Below are positions 1-10,512 of a stretch of 64,000 nucleotides of DNA, piece by piece (positions within the stretch are counted from its first letter, which is position 1; each line of letters opens with the position of its first letter). A program made the position numbers and the translations under genes. This stretch comes from Bryum argenteum. Taxonomy: Eukaryota; Streptophyta; Bryopsida; Bryales; Bryaceae. The notes beneath the pieces are model-generated. The model saw nothing but the letters and a program-made list of their open reading frames with translations, was not told the origin of the DNA and made no database searches. The stretch spans positions 23,154,758 through 23,218,757 of the forward strand of contig CM073323.1 in the NCBI GenBank assembly GCA_037043015.1. Direction: 5' to 3'.

Positions 1-3000
1 TCTTTCTAAGAGGGATTCTACAAAATACATCACTTCTAACAAAGAAGGATCTAAACATTGTTCTTCACCTACTTATAAATACTAATTTACCAAGAGTATA
101 TTCCACTTGTTTATTATTTATTCTTAATAGTTATTTGTAAGAGTAAATAAAAACATGTATATTTTAGGTAATCCACTCAAAATCTACAAAATGCATTGTA
201 TTAAGGTATTTAAAAATTCGAATTCTTCGTACAATTCGGAAGGGATATTTATTAGAAGGTTTACTATCTATATATGCAAGGAATATATAGATAGTCAATT
301 TACAAGGAATATTTAAAAAGTACACTTTGCAAAACCCACAAAAATTTTACTATTTTCTTCGTAAATTTAGAAATTTATTAAAAGTCCTTGAATCTATGGA
401 CAATTTTCTCAGAAACAAAATACAATGATATGGAGAAGCATTTATGTCTCTATCCATTCAGATTAAAACAAATTACAGATATGTGCATTTAGTTTATATT
501 TCTAAAGTGTCCACTGTGTTTTATTTTAGTCCTAAAACGTCATTTACTTGAGGATTTATACAGATAAACTAAAGGTTACCAATTCATGTTACTATTGTGC
601 AATCTTGTCAAAGAATTTTTGTGCGGAATGTGTATCAAAATCAAATTTATCGAACTACATAGATTGGAAGACCATATTATATGTGTTCTCAAGAAAGATT
701 TTAAAGTTTCATGATTTTCACTTCAAAGTGGAATTGCTATCAACAACCCGTTTGCAAATATATAACCTCCAATTTAGAAGTCATTTACTTCCATCTCAAG
801 AACATCCTACTAGTACTCTAAAAAACCTCTTCAAAACATCTATGCTTAGGTAATAGCCTTGCCATGGTTGAAACTTTCCCAAATTTTTTGAAGGAAAAAA
901 GTATCCTAAAGTAAACCCCTTGTAGTAAAACGTATGTTATATCTTCATAATATCTCAGTTCAAATTAATATTTTTACCATAAAGTGTACTCAAAATCAAA
1001 TTCAACCCAACAAATTGAGTTGAAATTAGATGGTGGGTTAAGAAGATACAATCCTCAAGGACCATGTGCTTTTTTGGGTTGTTTGATATGATGCATCATT
1101 GCAAATCTTATATCAATATTTTTTAGAACAATACTCCAACTAGAAATGTGTTGAACTTTATCATTGAATCACACTTAAACTATATGGAAATCATAGAAAG
1201 AAAAACTTTAAAATAAAAAATGGGCTCATAATAGTGATACATGCTTCATGCATTGAAACCCCACAACAAAAGCTACTTGCACAAAGACGCTATTTATACA
1301 ATCGAACCATCTTTGGTTAATACAAGATATTAAGGTTTTTACCACAAAAACCAGATCTGATTTGGAATCCACTTCAACGAGTGTTGTCAAAAACAAGCAC
1401 TCTAAAAAACATTTATAACTTCTTAAATTTTTTTCGTGATCCAAGATTTCAAATTTTGATATTTTGCATTTTTGAGAGTTGACGAGGTTCTACATGATAG
1501 CTTGCAAAGTCTTGGTAATCTCTTGTCTTTCTTTGAGATATTTTTGTAAAACTAAATGGCCATAGTATTTGGAGTCAAATGGCTTATGTCCCTTAAATAT
1601 TTGATCACCCTTATTATACCCTATATCCATCAACTCCCACCTATGTCAATGGTTGGGTAAATTTCTTAGATTTCTTTAATTTCTTGTGGACCATTTACAC
1701 TCCTCCATATTGTTTGTACTCAATAGGCTTGTTACCAAACCTATAATCTCCTTCAATATATTCAAACATATCCTGAAATCCTCAACAATTTCCTTGGGTA
1801 CGAGGAATTTTATTTGAGTTTATATCTTTAAATTATGACCAAAAAAATTATCAAAAAACTAGTGTAATAAAACAAAGCCACGCTCATGTTACAAAGGGGC
1901 AAGACACCTTGGTTGTTTAAAGACATTCTCCTCATTGACATGATAAGTCTATAAAATCTTCATATCAATGGACCTCTTCTTGTACTCATGATAGTTACAA
2001 ATTTGGACAATTCTCAAATAGATATGAATTGGTTTTATATTCTCTCAATTCCCTTGAATCTACTTCCTTTAATTTCAATTCATTAATAACATAACAATAC
2101 ATACTAAAAATAAATAATTGTACAATTAGGGAATTGAATGTACCAAATGAAGCGATCTTTAATCTACATACAATGTGGAAGGGTTTATATATACATCTGT
2201 GTGTGTGTGTGCATATTCTTGCAACAACTTACTTTGAGAGAGAAAGTACAATGTCATAATATAAAATAAATTCTCTCAATTCCCAAACAAAATAGCCCAA
2301 AATTTTACATTTTACCTTATAAATTGCCTCTTTTGGTGCAAAGTGAAGTAATAATATATAAATGTAAGTAACTTATACATGTACATGTACACCAGATTTT
2401 ATATACAAATTTTCATTGTTTGTGATAGTATGACGGTCAAAGAGAAAAGCAATATTCATAGAAGTAGTGGAAAGGCAAAATATTATTTTGAGGGCCAAAA
2501 AACTTACTTCAATAAAAGTAGAGAATCTTGACTTTTCATATTTTTTCTTCCTAAGTGAGTCAAGTGTATATTTAAGTGTTATTTAACTTAAAAGTGTGTG
2601 CAAACCTTGAGGAAAGATAGAGTTTTCAAGTAAAAGACACATACAAGGCCCGTTTCTTGTAATAAAGATGGCATGTAACAGAAATCTTGTCTTGAAAATC
2701 CAAGAAATGCAAATTTTTACCACCTTGGACAAGAGAAGAATATTATCATAAAAACAATATGCAATTTGAAATCTTACAACAAAATTTATCAAAAAAGGAC
2801 ATAGAATGACAAAGATCTGGCTCTGCAAAGTTTTGGTTTGTTATCCAATCAAGTCACTTTAAGATCCCAAGTCAAGTTTTAAGAGTGAAGGGAATATTTT
2901 TTTTGGTTTCAAGGTAATACCAATATCTTAAAATATATATGAGTGCAATTTTTATCCAAAAGATTTATAGAAATTACTTGAGATACTGAAGACACTACAA

Positions 3001-4289
3001 AACAATAGAAGAAAAGAGGATTAAAGATTTTGATTCAGATTCTAATATTAAAATAGATGCGATCAATTAGTAGATTTTTATTCCAGAAATTATGTTTCAA
3101 TCCATATGGAAGGTTTAAATGATGAATTTATTACTTTCAAGATCATAAATTCACATCCATGACCAAAAATTGATCCTACACATGTCATAGCCATCCAATT
3201 TTTGTGAGTAAAGCACCACGTAAAAGCTCTCATTTGATTTAAGAAATTGTATACTAAAAAATATAAACTAAATTTTCTATCATTCTTTATAACATGTGTA
3301 GCTTATAAAAGTCTAGAATCAAGTTAGTTAGATTAGAAACTTCTTAAACCTTGCAAAAAATTAATATATCACAGAATTGTGGACAAATTCTATAATTCAA
3401 TTAAGTTGAGGGTGAGAATTTATTGGCATAAATAAAATTTACACTTAGATATTAAATCAGATAATATTAATTGGGCTTATTTCTTCCCAACTATCAAGCG
3501 TACATCCAAGTCTACGTACACATTCTGTTAAAATCCTCATTTATCTATGTCCTCACAATTTATTATTTAATATACAAGGGTTGTAAAACTCACGACGTTG
3601 TTTGCATCAGGTGGTGTGGCACTGTGGCATCAAGTATTTCCAACAAGTCACACCCACAATTGCAAGGATGACCCTTGTGTGCCTTAACACCACCCTCTAC
3701 TAGTTTAAGGTGTTTCAAACCGCTTGAAATCCTCATTTCACCTGCATAAAACTTTGCAACCTAAACTCATGATTAACTTATATACTCTCCATAAACTACT
3801 TGATCCATAGTATGGAAACAATTAAATAATGTCACATAAGTGCATAGTAATATATATATAGTAATCATTTCTAAGTTGGCTAGGTACAAAACTTGATGTT
3901 TCATTTTGGAACATTACATATGCTCTTGTTAGAAATAGTCGTAACCATTGACACCTTATGATTACTTTTTTATTAAAAATTAAATTTATGAGCTATGTCT
4001 ATCTTAAAACAAATTCTCCACATCAAAGTAGTCTTAGAAATTTCTACTCAATATCCTACTTATGTCAAGAGTTAAACACTATGCACTACACTTTTATATG
4101 CCTTTTAAAGAATGTTTGCAAGAAAATTTCTTAACTTAATACTTTTCTAGCCAAACTAGAATAAGCAACTTATAATAAAGATTAAAATATCTATATTTTG
4201 ATATGATCATATTAAAGAATATGAGACTTACTATTCTCTAATCAGAAATAATAAACTAAGTATGTAACAAGTATGCAACAATTATTAAG
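1..4289. other. AT-rich intergenic DNA, no gene seen
   Basis: This is AT-rich, low-complexity sequence with short runs such as a TG microsatellite near 2200. All reading frames are short, lack splice context and resemble no family I know. It looks like decayed mobile-element DNA. Confidence 0.6.
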
Positions 4290-4531
4290 TTAACCCTTAA
4301 ACGTCATATGCTTTCCTAATACCACACCCAAAATCTCTTTTAAACTCCATTTTTAGCATTATTCTATTTTTAATTTGCTTGAGCTCTATTCTAAGAAAGT
4401 ATAGATCTCTTTAAGGTGCTCAGTTTGGAATTCTAAAAATTCCATTTGGTATAATGGAGTGTAAGTTATGAGCAAGATTCTCTCAAAACAAAACCCAACC
4501 CCTCGGGTTGGGTCTGACGTTTAAGGGTTAA
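4290..4531. mobile_element. MITE with TTAA ends and CCCTTAAACGTCA terminal inverted repeats
   Basis: The block begins TTAA-CCCTTAAACGTCA and ends with the reverse complement TGACGTTTAAGGG-TTAA, so it has 13-bp perfect inverted termini inside a TTAA duplication. It is about 240 bp and has no coding capacity. The subterminal part near 4490-4515 carries a small C/G-rich inverted motif. TTAA targets and termini starting CCC are typical of the piggyBac superfamily. The assignment is inferred from the ends only. Confidence 0.65.
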
Positions 4532-6191
4532 GCAACTAGTTGCAAGCGTACTTCTAGTGTCATATTGAGAAGGGTTTATCAAAAGTCAGTATAAGCACGT
4601 GACACATTTGATATATGTAAAAATGGGTTTTTGAAAGGCACTAACAACAAGGTATGCATGTAATGACACATCTATGAACAGGAGCTCGTTGATGCAACAA
4701 CTACTCCGATGGAGATAATTCCTTGTGCTCCGGTTGAAACATGTCAATGTTGGTGTCATAAATGTCAAAATGGATGTACAAATGATCAAGAGATTCAAGC
4801 ACAACCTCCACTAGTCCCGTATACATGTACAGAAAAAGAACGTTATTGTTCAGGACATGGACCGTATCGTGTTGATCGCATTAAAGGGTATTGGATGTTC
4901 TTATTTATGTATAATTTTGTCTTTTCACCATAAATGTCTCACCGACCATGTTTGGTAAAAATCCTAGTGGAACAAGTCATTAAAAAACACGGCATTTGGT
5001 TTAGAGATATCAATATGGACCTTTTAATATAATATAAAGAAGATGCAAAGTGTCTCTCATTTGTATACAGTTTGACAAGGTGTGAGTAATATTTTGAAAA
5101 GAAATTAATTCAAATATTATTGAATTGGCAGGTGGTAAAGAAATTAGAATGTGTTTAAACGCTCACATGGAGTTTGTAATGTTTGAGCTTAAAAGACCAA
5201 GAGTTTCATTTCTTATGTTGTTTTGACATATTAAAGTTCTTTGTTCTATAGAGATTGATATAATCCATGTAGATGAAGTTGCATAAATAACAACATGTAG
5301 ATTACAAATACAATGATCAAGATTATAATATTGTTCTATGAGCTACAACCCCTTCCAAACTTTTGTATTGATATGATGCTAAGGTTGTTGAAGATTCTTT
5401 ATTTCCATAAGGAACCCATCTCAAAATTCTATGGCATATGCCAAATTTTAAAACTTCAACATATTGAGCAAGATTACAAACTAATATTGTTATAAATGTT
5501 AGTGATAATCAAACACAATAATAATAATATGAGATCTTTGTGTCCTGCTAAAAACTAAAACACAATGATCTCACAATTGTCGGAAATTAAAATTTGGTTT
5601 ACACGTAGAAGAAGAAAAAGAAGAATATCAAACCCTTGTAGGGGTTGGAGTGAATAGAGTGTTTGTTCAACCTACCCTGGCTTGATGATGTGCCGACATG
5701 ACATAACATGGATGGTGTAGGACTACCAATCCCTCTTGTTTACATGTACAAGTATAAGTTGAGTACTAGATCCAACATTTGCATTCTTGAAATTGCATTG
5801 AAACTAATAAAATTACCTTGCATTGAAAGAGGGCAATTTAGAGGGAATTTGTCAATTTGGAGGCCTTTTGATCCTATAGTATATTTAGCCAAAGCGAAAC
5901 TAGAAAGTTTTGATATTGTTGAAATAGTTTCATAAATAGTTAGAACCACTAAAAAACATGACCCTTCATAAAATTAATCTCATCGTACAATAGAGGAACT
6001 TGTAAACTATTGCGTGATAAGTAGAATATATTTTGCACTCAATGTGATTTAATTTTATTCAAACATGCAAAGTAGGGTTTCTACTCATATTCCGAGCACC
6101 ACTAGAAATCAAATAGGGGCATATTATTCCTACTAAGAAGATTCTAGCCTTCAAGCTTGTTCTTAATATACACCATAGGGAGCAGTCTCCC
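4532..6191. other. AT-rich intergenic DNA with one orphan exon-like segment
   Basis: Mostly AT-rich DNA without recognisable genes. The exception is 4682-4887, a Cys-rich open frame bounded by a possible splice acceptor (AACAG) and donor (GG|GTATTG). It is listed separately. Confidence 0.5.
4682..4887 (+). pseudogene. Orphan Cys-rich exon-like fragment
   Basis: An open frame of about 68 residues reads from a possible AG acceptor to a GT donor. It contains a dense cysteine cluster (CQCWCHKCQNGC), then PYTC and RYCSGHG. No partner exon in the same frame was found on either side, and the surroundings are repeat DNA. It may be a gene fragment captured or stranded by a mobile element, or a chance open frame. 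No family recognised. Confidence 0.25.
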
Positions 6192-6451
6192 TTAACCCAC
6201 CAAGGAGAGAGAGGCTCAAATCAGGTTGATTTGCTCTACAAAGCTATGTTGTTTTTACAAAAACTGAAACTTTGTGAATCTGAAGATCCATACGGTGAAA
6301 TTTCATAAAAATTGACATGCACACTGATTAGAAAGTTCTAAACAAGATCCTTAGTTGGATTTCCTAAAATCAAAATCAAAAACGCTTTGCTCACGGATTT
6401 CAAATCTTGAGCTTTTTGAGGTGATTGTAAGGCTTCTCCTTTAGGGGTTAA
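6192..6451. mobile_element. Short TTAA-flanked MITE, diverged termini
   Basis: The left end reads TTAACCCACCAAGGAGA. The right end read inward is TTAACCCCTAAAGGAGA, so the inverted termini agree at most positions and both sit on TTAA. The element is about 260 bp and non-coding. It appears to be an older relative of the other TTAA-CCC elements in this window. Confidence 0.45.
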
Positions 6452-7211
6452 AATATAACTAAGTGAACCCCTAAACTTTTAGGCACTATTTGCATGCTTA
6501 CCCTCAAAACTATCCCTTTTCATTGCAAGGTAAAGGTTCTTATTTTGATATATACTTTAAAGTATGTAACTGTAGGATCTAGCACCTAACTTGTATATGT
6601 ATATCAAATCTTAGATTCAAATTCCTTATCAATAGTAAGATCATAATATTTAAAGTTGAAAAAGAAGTTTTTTTTTTTTTTTTTGCTTATTGTGAAAAGG
6701 GTAAGTTGTGTTTTGAGAGCCAAAAAAACGTTCTTGAAAAGAAATTTGACATGAGGTGTTTCAAATTGTTTTTCCTAAATGAGTCACAAATCTCTGTATG
6801 CAACTTTCACCCTCATGTGACCTATAAAACCTAAGCATGAATAGCTTGAATATTCACATGGAGGTATGTTGAAATTCATACACAAAGGCCAAATTTCAAT
6901 AATAAAAAAGGCATAAAATAGATATTGGATTGAAAATCCAAATGGTGAGATCATGCCTTAGTACTTCTTCTACATATTTAAAAAACAAAATGTGAAGAAA
7001 AAAATAATAATAATAATAATAATTTTTGGTGAATTTTTGAAGTTATTGCAATTCAATTAACTTGGTGCGAATGTTGAGAATGAATGAGCATATACGGCAC
7101 TCTGGGCAATTTACACAGATTTAGAACAGTGTTTCCAAACTTTGACAAAAAGATCTTTTTGGAAAGGTAGGAAGAAACCCTACAACCTGCAAATTGTTGC
7201 AATTCTGTGCT
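6452..7211. other. AT-rich intergenic DNA, simple repeats
   Basis: No gene. It contains a poly-T run near 6669 and an (AAT)n run near 7003-7022. It also holds phrases (for example near 6640 and 7130) that recur at about 17.2, 24.5, 39.5 and 45.98 kb, which suggests remnants of one widespread repeat family. Confidence 0.5.
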
Positions 7212-7612
7212 TTAACCCTTAAATGCCCAAGCAAGCCCGAGGGGCTTGATTCCAACAGAATCTTCCCTGTAGCTCTCACTGTACTCAAATTTTCACTTAT
7301 ATTTTGATGTCAAACTCGTCACCTTCTTCTCATGCATTTAAAAAGTGAAATTTTACAATTCAAAACGCAATTTGTATGAATGATTTTGTGCTTTTAAAGA
7401 ATTGTGGTAGGTAGGTTGGGGTGGTACATAACCTTGTAGGAGGTTGCAAGCTCATCATTGATTGGTCTATTCATGATGCCCAAGATCAAAAAGTGCATTG
7501 TTCATGATGCCCAAGATCAAAAAGTGCATTGTTCGTGATGCCCAAGTCCAAAAGATGCTGTGATCCAATTTTGGGCTGCCCGTGTTAGACCCCAGGTGCG
7601 TTTAAGGGTTAA
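7212..7612 (-). mobile_element. TTAA-flanked MITE, copy A (inverted)
   Basis: This is a 401-bp element with TTAA-CCCTTAAA at one end and the matching TTTAAGGG-TTAA at the other. Its interior is the reverse complement of copies B (7665-8033) and C (52795-53192). It includes two to three internal copies of a roughly 30-bp unit around the phrase TGATGCCCAAG. No coding capacity. Confidence 0.75.
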
Positions 7613-7664
7613 AAATCCAGAGGCCAATCGGCTAAAAACGGGCCGCTTGATACATTAGTGGGGG

Positions 7665-8033
7665 TTAACCCTTAAACGCCTAGCTATACGGATTTGGGCA
7701 GCCCAGTATTGGATCACAGCATCTTTTGCACTTGGGCATCATGAATAGTGCACTTTTTGATCTTGGGCATCATGAATGATCCAATCAATGATGAGCTTGC
7801 AACCTCCTACAAGTATTGTACAACCCCAACCTACCTACCACAATCCTTTCAAAGCACAAAATCACTCATACAAATTGTGATTTGAATTCTAAAATTTCAC
7901 TTTTTGAATGCATAAGAAGAAGGTGACCAGATTGACATCAAAATATGAGTGAAAAAATGAGTAAATTGAGAGCTACAGAGGAGATTCTGTTGGAAACGGC
8001 CCTCTCGGGGCCGCTCAGGCGTTTAAGGGTTAA
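7665..8033 (+). mobile_element. TTAA-flanked MITE, copy B
   Basis: A 369-bp element starting TTAA-CCCTTAAACGCC and ending AGGCGTTTAAGGG-TTAA. It matches copy C at 52.8 kb in the same orientation and copy A, 52 bp away, in the opposite orientation. The ends and TTAA site suggest piggyBac-type mobilisation. It is non-coding. Confidence 0.78.
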
Positions 8034-8720
8034 GCAGCCTGTCAGATTTCATGCAAAACATGTCACCTCCTCACCCTGTGCATCGTGACACGAATGAACC
8101 AGAACTGATCCCCTAATGCAGCACCTCATGCACAGCAATACTCAATCCAGCAAAGCACCATCCCCCTCTACTAAGCTCACCACCAAAAACATCATAATAA
8201 TGAGAAAATACATTTTAACTCGAGTCGAGCTAAACTGGGAGGTTGGAAATCTCCCAAAATATCGAATACGGTGGTCAAACTCCCCGGCAGATACAGCAGC
8301 GTTCAACCCACCTCCACTCAACTCCACATTTCCAATCGCAGAAGTGCAAGCAATCTGCACTTTCCTAAGAACAAGCATCATACGTAAGATATCAGTACTA
8401 GCAACCAATCATCCTCCACAAGAAACGTAAACAATCTACGTACTTCTGGGAATCGCTCTGGTTGTCAGAACTCGAGTGACACAATCACAACCACCGATGC
8501 ACATCTGTAACATACCATGCACACACCCCTGCAGCAGTCAACATGCATACCCAGAGTCCCTTCTCGATCACAGCTAGTGTTGGACCGACGGGTAGTTCAC
8601 TTGTGGCACAAAAACTATGGTAGCATGATCACGAGATATGGCATCCATGGGGATACGTGCAGCTTGTCAGAACAAGCTCACGATAAGCATGTATAGTTCA
8701 GGTGTTGGAGAAATCAATGA
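8034..8720. promoter_or_regulatory. Upstream region of the peroxidase gene
   Basis: The base composition becomes more balanced here than in the AT-rich repeats to the left. The segment precedes the peroxidase start, so it should hold its promoter and leader. I see no clear TATA box or named operator. Short open frames on both strands at 8116-8430 overlap each other and look like chance frames. Confidence 0.4.
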
Positions 8721-9842
8721 ATGGTGCAGTGGGTGATGATCAGCATGGAGCGAGTAGTACTAGTAGCAGCGTTGATTCTGCTCGTGGTAGCTCAGGTAGC
8801 TGCGGGAGAGCTTCGATTGGGATTCTACGATGAATCGTGCAAGGATGTGGAGAGCATAGTGAAGACAGCCATGGTGGCCAAGTTCAAAGCGGCACCCACC
8901 TCAGCTGCTGGCACTCTCCGACTCTTCTTCCACGATTGCTTCGTCAATGGCTGCGATGGCTCTGTGCTCTTGGACTCCACGGATGAGAATAAGGCAGAAC
9001 GAGATGCTGATGTGAACTTGTCGCTTCCTGGCGATGGCTTTGATTCTGTGGTGAAGGCGAAAGAAGCTGTGGAGAAAGCTTGCCCTGGTGTCGTCTCTTG
9101 CGCGGACCTGCTCGCCATAGCCACCCGCGACCTGCTCGGCCTGGTACAGCTCTTTCCGAACCTCGCTTTTATGGAAACGCAAACGTAGCAAATGGGGTCA
9201 AATTCTTGGAGTGATTGTAAGTGTACTCGTGCATGATATTGAGGGAGTGATTGGCAGGTCGGGGGGCCGTTCTATGGCGTGCTACTCGGGCGGCGCGACA
9301 GTCGAGTATCGGTCGCGGCGGATGCGAGGGAGCAATTGCCATCAGCAGAAGATTCAATGGAGGTTTTGTCCAAGCGATTCGCGGCGAAGGGATTCTCGCA
9401 ATCGGAGCTCGTGACGCTCTCCGGGGCGCACACGATTGGGTTCGTGCACTGCGACCAGTTTCTGCACCGGATTTACCCCACTCACCCTGACTTGGATCCC
9501 AAGCTCGCGGCCTTCCTGCGCGAGTCCTGCCCTCCCAAGACCCTCGACCCCACTGTAGTCGTCAGCTTCGACGTCGAAACGCCAAGGACTTTTGATAATG
9601 TCTATTACAAGAATCTCGCGAAAGGCCGAGGGGTTCTAAGCTCCGATCAACGGCTGTTTACGGATCCGAGTACGAGAGAACAAGTTGTGCGTTATGCTAA
9701 GTCGAGTGCGAGTTTTGTGAAGGACTTTGTTATAGTCATGCAGAAGCTTGGTAGCTTGGGCGTTTTGACGGGTAGTGACGGTGAGATTCGCGAAGACTGC
9801 GCGTTCGTGAATTCCGATTTCTCTTCCTCCTCTAAGCAATGA
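8721..9842 (+). CDS. Class III secretory peroxidase
   Basis: Heme peroxidase (EC 1.11.1.7 type) of the plant secretory family, expected in the cell wall or vacuole, where it uses H2O2 to oxidise phenolics. Exons are 8721-9143 and 9258-9842 with a 114-bp phase-0 GT-AG intron, giving 335 residues, normal for the family. A hydrophobic signal peptide covers about residues 10-28. The distal site is RLFFHDCFVNGCDGS (Arg67, His71) and the proximal site is LVTLSGAHTIGF (His199). The LGRRDS and FDNVYYKNL motifs are present. The ATG at 8721 is the first in frame; ATGs at 8736 and 8745 would give a cleaner signal peptide. The family is certain; the isoform and substrate are not. Confidence 0.93.
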
Positions 9843-10512
9843 CTAAACACACACCTCGGTCTTTGGATGTTGTTTACATATTGTACATTAAGTCGGTGAC
9901 TCCCTCACTTGCCACTTTCCATCGACCGAGTACCGGTTGCCGACTATCATTCAACCGATGGGTTCATGTGATTGTCTTCATCTGATGCTTTCCCCAACAA
10001 TTGTCGGCATCATAACTACAAGCAGATCGCTGTAGGAAGTATGTATAAACTCCATTCCTGGCGATTATGATTGCCGTTTTGAATGATGAGAATATGGTGC
10101 ACAGAAAGTTGATAGGATTTAGAATCTTAAATTTTAAACTCCATGCAGAATTTGCAACATGCTCATCAATTCATGAAGTGGTTATGTTAAGTACTTCAGC
10201 TTAATAGTAAAAATCGTGAAATGGCTCACCCGCCGGAAGAGACTTTGAGCAAAATGTTCATATTCTAGGGTGTAACTGGATTAGCTTTCGAGCGTGATAG
10301 AAAAGAGATTCCATTGGAGCTATTTGGATTTGCGTTCGGGGTTTTGTGTTACATACAAGGAATTTGAGATCCTTTTGAGACTGGGTTGTTCGGATCGTTA
10401 GTGTCGGCGCCATGGAAGCGATCTGTAGAGGGGATGTGAAGGGGCGGTGTTGAGGTGGGGATTAAGTGGATTTTGAAATTGGGAGAGAGAGGGGTTCAAT
10501 GCGAGAGTAGGT
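9843..10512. other. Intergenic spacer between peroxidase and the next gene
   Basis: It should contain the peroxidase 3' UTR and the promoter and leader of the gene starting at 10513. Purine-rich sequence (about 10430-10512) lies immediately before that start. No RNA gene or repeat was seen. Confidence 0.4.

Noticed and set aside
8825-9191. Minus-strand open frames over peroxidase exon 1
   Set aside because: They are antisense shadows of the well-supported peroxidase coding sequence.
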